Origin: Alectoria sarmentosa
Taxonomy: Eukaryota > Ascomycota > Lecanoromycetes > Lecanorales > Parmeliaceae
DNA length: 64,000 nucleotides
Direction: 5' to 3'
Assembly: GCA_009733775.1 (NCBI GenBank)
Contig: WOGZ01000003.1
Span: forward strand, 1 to 64,000
The translations under genes were made by a program, and so were the position numbers. Of this stretch, positions 56,088-64,000 are shown piece by piece (the stretch's first letter is position 1; the number at the start of each line of letters is the position of its first letter). The notes under the pieces were generated by a model that was given only the letters and a program-made list of their open reading frames with translations, was not told the DNA's origin and did no database searches.

Positions 56088-56535
56088 ATGGCCCACGGCG
56101 GGATTGCCGCCAGATCTCCGGTAGACCACTTGGTTGCGTTGGATGAGGGTGAGTCCAGAGCAACTGGTAGAGATCCCAAGGTATGATCATCATCTTAGTC
56201 GTACCACTTATCGAAGCCGCTAAAGAAACATAGTGCTGGGGCCTCTTGACTTCCTGTGGAGCTGTGCCGAAGATCGCGAGGCCATGGCAGACAGCGTCTT
56301 GAGGATGATTGCGGAAGACTATGCGGACAAGGCAAGAGCCGTCCCCGCTACTCACCCTGACGTAGGGACCTTGATGCAGATGGCTGAGATGGAGACAATT
56401 TTTCGCCCGTCCGCATCCATCAAGGAAGAGGCCAAGTTTGTTTTTCTGAGGCGTTGGATCTGTGGTGGGGAGGAGAAAGACGATGTTGAGGGAGAGGAAG
56501 GTGGAGAGGGTGAGGATTGGGATGGAATGGGATAG
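56088..56535 (+). CDS. small acidic orphan protein, copy 1
   Basis: Proposed exons 56088-56148 and 56234-56535, 120 residues, with a strong donor GTGAGT (56149) and TAG acceptor (56233). The join is VALDE-VLGPLDFLW. A later donor (AAG-GTATGA), which corresponds to the intron place in copy 2, would put exon 2 out of frame. Visible: MAHGGIAARSPVDHLV, MADSVLRMIAEDYADKARAV, EEAKFVFLRRWICGG and an acidic end. After the stop, an open Glu-rich stretch continues in another frame to about 56693 (EENAESKEIGASGSENG), like the acidic tail of copy 2, so this copy may carry a frameshift. No function known. Confidence 0.45.
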
Positions 56536-57213
56536 AGAAGAAAGACGTTGAAAACGATGAAGAGGAAGAGGAAGAGGAAGAGGAAGAGAATGCTGAAAGC
56601 AAGGAGATCGGGGCTTCTGGAAGTGAGAATGGGACTGTTGAATGTAAGGCGGAAGGGGCAGAGAAAGAGAACGAGAACGAGAACGAGGAAAAGTAAGCTT
56701 CAGGTTGGAATCTTTGACGGTGGAAGGATCAATCCGAGGGTTAAAAGGCCAACCTTCTGCTGCATGTGGTGATGATAGATTCTGACACCCACAGAGAGAA
56801 AGCGAATATCACTACAGCAAGCAAGCAAGCTTTGATGACCAGGGCGCCCCCTCAGTCACTTCCAATTCCTATGACTCTTGTGCGACGCTTCCTCTTCATG
56901 TTCTTAAATCAATAGCTTCTCTGGCTCCTTCGTACCTTCCAAGAATGCAGCTTTGACATTTCCCCATCCTGCAACTGAAACCAGACGTTCCGACACCCAC
57001 TCAACTGAGGATTAACACCCCCCGATCTGCATCTCTGGAATACACAGTTCAGGGGCATGTAGATGTTGATCGAAACTTGCGCCTCAGGGACTCTGCAGTG
57101 ATTGACTCGGTTTTTGCAGCATCTGTCAAAGGTTTCGCCTCACACACACCCACTAGTCAGCAAATCAGATCAGCTAAACTCATCTATTTCTTTTTTCCAC
57201 TCCCTTCAATGCA
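56536..57213. other. intergenic between the two acidic paralogues
   Basis: The first 160 bp are the out-of-frame Glu-rich tail of copy 1, including a GAGGAA run (56558-56590). The rest shows no gene. Confidence 0.45.
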
Positions 57214-57892
57214 ATGGCATCAAACCCGAATCATCGAGGAACCGATGCCTACTACCTCAGCTTCATGGCGAATGAACTCCATGAAGCAGATACGGTCAAA
57301 GTCATGACGGACCCAAAGGTAATTGATCGCACATGTGACCCGGTCTGATCGTGGCGGCTGGCTAAGGAGAATTTTTTAGTTCTGGGACTTCCTCGCCTTG
57401 AAGACACCGAAACACGTAGGCGAATGGCTTGCGGACAAAATTGTGAGACGTACCATGGACGAGGACACCATGGATCCAGAGCGCGTTCGCATCAATAAAA
57501 AGGTCCTTGAGGGAGCGAAAGCTTTCCTGAATGGAGATAAGAGACTGCAAGAGTGCGATGAGAAGTTTCAGGCTTTTTTTACTGATATTTTGGAGGGGGA
57601 TGGATTTGAAGTTTTGAGGCATTGGTTTTGTAGTATGGATGAAGAAGAAGACGAAAGGGAGGCGATGAGGGTGGAGGAGAAAGTGGAAAAAGAGAATGAA
57701 AAGTCTGAGGCGGAAGATGGGACAACTTGGGAGTGGAGTGAGTCAGACGCAGAAGCAGAAGAACGGCTTTTCGAACGGGATGCGCTGACGGCTAGGGGTA
57801 TGGCGGGTTGGCCCGAGGTCAGAAACGGTTTGGAGTGGACTGAAAATGACTCGGAGGCAGAACGAGAAGAAGCGAAACGACAGCTCCTTTGA
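57214..57892 (+). CDS. small acidic orphan protein, copy 2
   Basis: Exons 57214-57318 and 57380-57892, intron 61 nt (GTAATT...TAG), 205 residues. The start is MASNPNHRGTDAYYLSF. The body is a predicted helical module: WDFLALKTPKHVGEWLADKI, KVLEGAKAFLNGD, LEGDGFEVLRHWFCSMDEEE. The C-terminal third is a Glu-rich tail with two repeats (ALTARGMAGWPEVRNGLEW; WEWSESDAEAEERL against WTENDSEAEREEA). It matches copy 1 in layout and in the L-x-x-W-x-C block. I do not recognise the family. An upstream ATG at 57209 is in another frame. Confidence 0.6.
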
Positions 57893-57972
57893 CGGGATGC
57901 AGTGACGGATTGCTCTTGCGATGGTGGTAGATGGCCTTGCAACTAGCCGTGCAGTAAGGAGCGAAGCCCTCA

Positions 57973-58912
57973 TCAATCCCTATTGCTATGGTCATCTTCC
58001 CACGCTCTATTCATTTCTCCTCTCGTACTTGGTCGACCCCGGTATGATCTGTCAGAGCCCTCTCGAGACGCTCCCTGCCTGAAAGTCTGATCGTCTCCGG
58101 TCTCACCGTCAAATCTGCACGGGCTATGCTGTTTGCTCGGCAGCGGCGTTGACTCACGGCGCCTGCTTCTCGAGTCTTGTGAAGGTCCTCTCCCATGTTT
58201 GTCGTAAGGGCGCAGGCTATACTCTTTACTCAGCGAAATCGATCCGCGGTGCCTACTTCTGGAGGCTCGTAAAGGCCGTCCCCTTGGGTGAAAGTAGGGA
58301 CTGGAACCATCCCGTTGAAGCCGGTATCGACCAAATCGTGGCTCATCCAGCGGCATTCGTGGCTCGTACGCATGGGTTCTGTTTCCGTCGCCAGCGAGAC
58401 CCGAACTGGTGCAGCTAAGTGATGGCGAGTAGCTTGGTGGAGATCCTGATCTCTGCTGCTGGAATGGAGGCGCGCGGAAATGATGTCTTGGTGGATAATG
58501 ATCATTGGTACCGCTAGTGTAACTTTGGGAGTTTTCGGAGCTTTGGAAAATGTCTGTGCTCCTACATCGTCAGTGTACTGGACCAGAATACTAGACCGTG
58601 AACAGGACCTTTATGGTAGCCATCCATATTCCGTTGACCATGGGATCTTGGCTCTCGGCCGCCTTCGTAATGACCACTGTCGTCATAGCGCCTATGTCGC
58701 CGCGGTTCTTGATGCCATTGGTGTTTGCAATGCTGTCGATATTCGCGCTCATTGCGGGGCTCCTTGCCTCTTGTTTCCTTGCTTCTTGTTCGGTGTCTTA
58801 AGAAATAGCTAATTGCTGTGATCAAGTCTTGAACGACATGGCTCTCTAAGATCTGCATAACGAGGTGATCTCCTCCATTGCGATGGTAATGTTCATACCG
58901 GCGGTTAGGCAT
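57973..58912 (-). CDS. Arg/Ser/His-rich hypothetical protein
   Basis: Proposed exons 58912-58609 and 58553-57973, 294 residues. The intron 58608-58554 (GTCCTG...CTGAC...CAG) joins GYHK-DIFQSSENSQSY and keeps the second frame open for over 190 codons. The protein is rich in Arg, His, Ser and Pro with RS-like and RD-like pairs (RYRLQRDGSSPYFHPRGRPL, SRSRHRGSISLSKEYSL, SRSRRRESTPLPSKQHS). These features suit an RNA-binding or splicing-associated disordered protein. No folded domain is visible. The donor choice is not certain, since GTCTAG 13 nt later is a close alternative. Confidence 0.45.
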
Positions 58913-59171
58913 ATCTCCCGTGCTGATTCATCTGAAACGATAAATTTAAGACGATGGTCTAATGTCCGGTCAGGATTTCATGTTGAGATTTGTCAGGCGC
59001 CAATTTCCTGTTTGCATGGCGATGATTGCCCTCCAGTTCCCCCATGATTGATGTCTTAGTTGCAGGGCCCTTGAGCAAGCCGTTTGCGCACTGAGACGAT
59101 CAGAATTTCAAGACACGACTGTATTTAAAAATTGAAAATTCTGTCCAATGGAAATCGCATTCGAGTGTCGT

Positions 59172-60475
59172 TCAGGGGTCGGGCATCATCTCAACCTCAA
59201 AGACAAGTCCAGCATGCTTCATCCGATCAATGAAACTCTGGCCCAGGGTTGCTGGGGTAAGAAGACCACCGTCCAGGCGCTGTACCAGCTTCTCGTCATT
59301 GAGGAGCACCATCGCTGCTTCTGCGAGGCATATCCCTGTGAAGTGATACAGACTACCATCCCATCTCAGCTTCGCGAAAGCACGCCTTGGGCTGAGCACA
59401 TCCTGGTCGGCAGTAGCGACGGCATGAAGCTCGAAATACTCGCGTCTGGTTGCTGCCTTTTCAGGACCTTCACCAGGCGCATAGAGAAACTTCTTCGCCA
59501 ACCACCGAACGGGGGGGAAAATCAATGCCAACCCCGCGAAAACAAGAGCGAAGTGCGTAGCTATGCCAACGACAGAGTTGCGTACCCTCATGTACTCATT
59601 GTACTGAAACTTGCTACCGTAGAGCTTGCCACCGTCAAACAAGCCCCAGCTTCTTTGGACAACAGCGGTATTTGGTGCAGCTGATATAGACGTTGTCAGT
59701 GTTCCCAAACCTGGCACAGATCGAATGCCTAGGAATTCGCTGAGCCAAGACCGTGAGCTTTGCACCTTTGATCCCGGGATAGGAGAGGTAGCCCAGGAGC
59801 CACTGGACTTTCCGATCTGTTTGAGACTGTAGTGATCCATTATAGTAAGGACTGTGGCCAGCGTTCCACCAGAAGGAGTACCCTTGAAGTCGTGTACGCT
59901 TGTAATGACTTCTCTTGTGCCTACTGACAGCTCTTTCCTGATCAAATTGACCAGTGCGAAGGCCAGAAGGTCTGATGGCGCAGACTCAATTCCAATTTCT
60001 GGGATTATGATTGCGTGGTTGGCTTCTGCTAACTCGTGGTATTTCTCGATCATCTCTAGTACCCAAGGTGACTCTCCAGTAACATCGAGATAATGTGTGC
60101 CATTCTTAGCACAAGCCTCGACCACAGGTGAGCTATAAAGATGGTATGGTCCGACGGTATTGATCAGAAGTCGAGTCTTCCCTACAAGAGTGTTCAGATC
60201 TCCTGGGTCAAGAGAAGCAATTTCGATACCTTCTCCAACGTCAACGAAATCTAGAAAGACCAGAGTACTGGAGACTGACCGGGCTGAAGGCGATCAGTGC
60301 TCATTGCCCCTAGTTTGTCCAATACGGCTAACAATTTCTTTTCAGAGCGACCAGCAAGGGCCCATTTGAGGTTCGTGGGTAGGCTTGTAGAGATGTATTC
60401 CGCGCAAAGCTTCCCAGTATACCCAGTAGCACCAAGAACAATAAGATCGTATACGTTTGACTGGAGATCAGACAT
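59172..60475 (-). CDS. saccharopine dehydrogenase-like oxidoreductase
   Basis: Member of the membrane-associated, SCCPDH/trans-acting enoyl reductase-like group rather than a true lysine-pathway enzyme. Exon 1 is 60475-60280, the intron 60279-60251 plus its TAG end, and exon 2 begins 60250 and runs to 59172; 424 residues. The start MSDLQSNVYDLIVLGATGYT opens with the Rossmann glycine motif GATGYTG. The join RLQP-DFVDVGEG follows. TRLLINTVGPYHLYSSPVVE, NGTHYLDVTGE and GTPSGGTLATVL are family motifs. One membrane segment is near 300 (VGIATHFALVFAGLALIF). An upstream TTG in frame is not a start. The intron is only 29 nt as drawn, so the true donor may lie farther upstream in exon 1. Confidence 0.82.
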
Positions 60476-60487
60476 TATTGAATCCAA

Positions 60488-62080
60488 GCAGTATGATGAT
60501 TTATTTAACGAAGAAATACAGCAGCAGCAACTATCAACTATCGATGACAGCTAATTTGAGACAAGAGAAACGATCTTCACACAGCAGAAATGTCGAGGCT
60601 TCATGTATATGAAGGAGCGCAGCGCGTCTACCCTCTCAAGTAAAATTGCTCGAGATATCTGAGTGGAGAAGTTCTCAAAAGCTGACCTGTGCTATATTGC
60701 CAAGGCGCTAGATTAGCGAGCTCAACTCACCGCACCATTTCAGCATCCTTCATCCAACCTTCATCGCCTTCATCTTGATCATCAACATCATCAACAACAT
60801 CATCAACTACAAGGTTGGCCAACCAGAGTCCCTTATTCTGAAAAGAGTAAATTATGGCTATCTGATGGGGAGGGGTAATATCGCGACCCTTCAACGTTGG
60901 CTTCCGTGTTAGAGGTGCATCGTCCTCTGCAACGACCCCTCTCCGACATCCTCAGCAGCGTGGATCTCCATCGGATCATGAAGCGTTTGATCTGCTGCCC
61001 AGCACCTTGACCACCCGTCTTCGCCTTGGATATACAGTGGCCACCTTTGTGTCAATCCATGCCGAGTGCCACCGTGCTGATTGTACTTCGCTGACCTGGC
61101 CCACAACGGCGCGTCGTCGCAGCAGACGCGCTGCTGGATCGATAGTCAAGAATGGAAAATAGTAGAGGAACAGAAATTATATTTTGAGACCTAAAAGAGT
61201 TAGCTAGCCAAAGAAGCCCATCGATACGCTCCCTTATGGACCGATCGGTGTCGAGGTAGACCATAGCACACAGCTGCAATAATGATATCCAGTCCTATCG
61301 AGGCCACCCTTTTGAAAAGAGGAAGACGGCACCAGTGTCAGACTTTGCGATAGAGAAGATGGCAATACATGCTTTACGTGACTACAAATCCATGAAATCA
61401 CGGCTCCCAGAAAGCTTCATGGGCAATGCTGGCGCTCATCGAAAAAGTCGAGCCACGGGAAGATCTGAGCATCAAATGGGGCTCGGGACCTCCACATGAC
61501 TTGTCTTCGCCTGGCCAGGACGCAGGTTTCAGCTGCCAAATGTGGCATTCTAGGTCCGATTTTGCCATACAAATCTTGAATCGCAGGCATCAAGCTGCAC
61601 GGCATTAATCCTCTGCCGGACATACTCGGTCGGAGATGCTTCATCAAGAGGGTGAAAAATCTTCAAATCCAAGAGAATATCAGTAGGCTGCCAGGCATTT
61701 TCTCCCCAGGAAGCTGTAAGGAAGTGAGTTGTTACATCTGCTTTTTACTTTGTACTTTGTACTTTATACTGGTGCTAGATTCCTAGCCTCTTGACATTTG
61801 TTCTTACCAAGGGCAAGCTAAAGCTCATTCTCACGTTCAGTCAGTCTTGAAGAATAGTGGCCATAATCATCAGATCATCAGCTGCAGGTTCTAGCATTTG
61901 ACCCTCCTTCCAGGCACACTAAGGTAAGCTCTAGCGCGAACTAAAAAGAGACCAAAATCCCAACTCCAAAAGGAAAGTCTTCTAACTTCTTTACATTTCC
62001 CATTCACCACTCTAACTTTCCCAACTTCATGACCTGGATTTTCAATCCACCATCAATCATCACTGCCATCGTTTACCAAG
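60488..62080. other. intergenic, one possible stray exon
   Basis: A minus-strand stretch at about 61580-61730 reads SWGENAWQPTDILLDLKIFH and EYVRQRINAVQLDACDSRFV after a good acceptor, but no upstream exon fits. The rest shows nothing I can support. The last 100 bp are the pyrimidine-rich leader of the RING-PHD gene. Confidence 0.4.
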
Positions 62081-63988
62081 ATGTCAGAGACATGTATTGT
62101 CTGTCTTGGCGACCTTGAAAGCGCCAATGCGCTACCCCACCCAGCGGTTCGACTTGTCAAGTCAGAAGACGACGAGCATGGTGGCCTAGTGCCCAGCACC
62201 CACAAGTCGCCAACACGTTCTGATGATCAAGAATCTGACATGATAGCCCATTTGTTACCTTGCGGACATAACTTACATGACGAATGCTTGAAACCTTGGG
62301 TGGAACGAGCCAACAGTTGCCCCATTTGCCGTCAGAATTTCAACAAAGTTGAGCTTAGCACGAAGATTGGGGGTGAGTGTTTGATCTCGGTCAGATGACT
62401 TGCCCTAGATCTTGCTGACAAGTTACCCCTAGGGCCCATCGTTTCCACCTACTCTGTCAGCGACCGAACTCAGATTGCGGAAGTCGATCCGTCTATGCTT
62501 ATAGAAGACTACGACGAGGAAGTAGAAGACCAGCCTTGTCTCATCTGTGGTGAGGATGATAACGAGGAGCAACTTCTCGCGTGTGATGGTTGCGACGCCT
62601 ATTACCATACATATTGCGTCGACTTAGAAGAAGTTCCGATTGGTCATTGGTATTGCGAGAGCTGCGAGACACAACGAGCTATTGAGAGTGTCTGTCCAAC
62701 GGGCTCGAATCGCCCAGCACCACGGTCCCATCACCCAGCAGATAGACGTACACGTGGCCAACAACGCCAGGTAAGGAGTCGCAATCAAGCCAACTCGTCA
62801 AATTGGGCCCGTGTGTGGCAGTCGGTCTGGGACAATCTCAATCTAGACCTTGACTTCCCTTTCGACGAAGGGTCTGATGCCGCCCGTATTGATAGAGCAC
62901 AAAGGGCTGCTTCTCAACGTCGTGACTTTCGGCAATGGGAACGAAGGTTTCAAGTTGCTGAAAGACAGGGTGGAGGGAATAGATTCCGGGACACAGCATC
63001 AACGCTTCTGGATCTTCACGCAACACGCGAACATGCTGCTGTCCCAGAGCCCGAGTCCCGCGAAGAGATCCGCGCTTGGAACGCCTTCGAGAAAGCAAAG
63101 GAGATCGAACTTGACCCAAACCCGAAGAGAAAGAGGAAGTCCGCCACCACTTCACCTTCGGATGCTGAACCTCATGCTCAACCTCCACGGCCTTTGAAGA
63201 GGCCAAGGACCAGGCGGACCATCGATAATGCTGAAGGCTTAGTCAACATCACACCAGAAGCATTTGTTACCACTTCTTCACGTACCTCGGGTCTGCATAA
63301 CGTTGCAGCCCAAGGCAATGGCCCGAGCTTCCTACAATCCATGCTCCGAGAAATAGAAACTTCTGCTACTCCGGAGGGGGTCCAGGCCCATCAAAACATA
63401 CTCTCCGTCACGGGTCACTCTTCGCCTCAGCCTTCTTCGCCAGGAGCCTCACCAACGACCTCAAATCACCCTAGTCCTCGTGCAAGATCCACTACGCCAC
63501 CACCCTCCGTGGCCACTCGTCCAGGCTCTCCATTCTCACTGACGTCAAAGGTCGAGCCGATATACCCTCCAGCAGAGTTCTCTCCCATGAGGTCTCCGAC
63601 AGACACTGCCCTCGCTCACCGCCCGCATAACGAAATGCGGCAATCTATCAAATCTAGGCGTCGGTCACGACCACTTATCCAAAGTTCCAGCCCAACAAGA
63701 TCCGAAGACACCTCACCCACCCGTGCCACGATGCCTTTGTCCACCAAAACTGATCTCCAGAGGATGGTTTCTATCGCTCTTGCTCCTCATTATCAGAGCA
63801 ATACCGTGTCAAAAGATCAATACACTGACATCAATCGAAACGTCTCTCGTTTGCTTTACGAGAAGGTTGGGGATGCGGGAAGTGTGAATCGTGAGGCTAG
63901 GACGACTTGGGAACGACTGGCTAGCGACGAGGTGGCCAAAGCAGTTCAGTCATTGAAGGCTTCTTCACGAGTCACTGGTACACATTAG
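62081..63988 (+). CDS. RING-PHD finger protein, probable E3 ubiquitin ligase
   Basis: Exon 1 is 62081-62372, the intron 62373-62432 (GTGAGT...CTGAC...TAG), exon 2 62433-63988; 615 residues. The RING-H2 finger covers about 5-85, with a long loop between the first two cysteine pairs (CIVCLGD ... LPCGHNLHDECLKPWVERAN, CPICRQNF). A PHD finger is at about 140-190 (CLICGEDDNEEQLLACDGCD, YYHTYCVDLEEVPIGHWYC, ESCE). The remainder is disordered, with a basic stretch (PKRKRKSATTSPSD) and a conserved-looking end (LVSIALAPHY-type helix, ISRLLYEKVGD). It resembles PHD-RING proteins such as yeast Asr1. The stop is 12 bp from the window end and the gene appears complete. Confidence 0.9.
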
Positions 63989-64000
63989 GCAGGACGGAGC

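Noticed and set aside
1..64000. CRISPR array, rRNA genes, prokaryotic-type operons or phage elements
   Set aside because: None seen; the splice signals and gene set are eukaryotic.

Overview
The window is nuclear DNA from a filamentous ascomycete (Pezizomycotina; Leotiomycetes-like is only a guess). Genes are split by many short GT-AG introns, mostly 47-80 nt with CTGAC/CTAAC-like branch points. Gene order is on both strands with no operons. The proteins are typical of moulds: VPS36, BEM1, MSB2, SET9, a fungal SMP-30 protein and an R3H-associated protein. I rebuilt exon structures by hand from splice signals, reading frame and family resemblance. Most models give a continuous frame with the expected conserved joins.

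Layout. 0-12.3 kb: simple repeats and a 38-39 bp minisatellite, then VPS36 (-), a THP3/LENG8-type SAC3 protein (+), the polarity scaffold BEM1 (+), a decayed SRPBCC gene (-) and the mitochondrial AFG1-type ATPase (+). 12.3-29.2 kb: a 10-base assembly gap, an SMP-30/gluconolactonase-like protein (+), a large putative mitochondrial protein (+), the signalling mucin MSB2 (+) and six-exon FKBP12 (-). 31.1-39.2 kb: histidinol phosphatase HIS2 (-), an odd interrupted tRNA-Arg(CCT)-like gene (-), an AcpS-type phosphopantetheinyl transferase (-), an AN1 zinc-finger protein (+), thymidylate synthase (-) and an R3H protein (-). 39.6-47 kb: an M28 aminopeptidase (+), a DUF1774-like membrane protein (+), an acyl-CoA:6-APA acyltransferase-like C45 protein (+) and ATP synthase subunit k (-). 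47-64 kb: a coding-like but broken tract, an MTFP1-like protein (+), mitochondrial ribosomal protein uL14m (-), SET9 (+), two tandem related acidic proteins (+), an Arg/Ser-rich protein (-), a saccharopine dehydrogenase-like oxidoreductase (-) and a RING-PHD protein (+).

How the genes relate. Most are unrelated housekeeping functions: endosomal sorting, polarity and osmosensing signalling, histidine and thymidylate synthesis, mitochondrial quality control, translation and ATP synthesis, and chromatin. There is no convincing metabolic cluster. Divergent pairs with short shared upstream regions are VPS36/THP3, PPT2/AN1 and R3H/M28.

Most notable observation. Two introns in unrelated genes, one in the M28 aminopeptidase (40795-40940) and one in the C45 acyltransferase (45433-45580), are near-copies of each other along their whole length. 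They have matching ends and a conserved internal hairpin. A third aminopeptidase intron (40009-40161) keeps the same ends. This is the signature of introner-like elements, that is, introns multiplying as mobile units.
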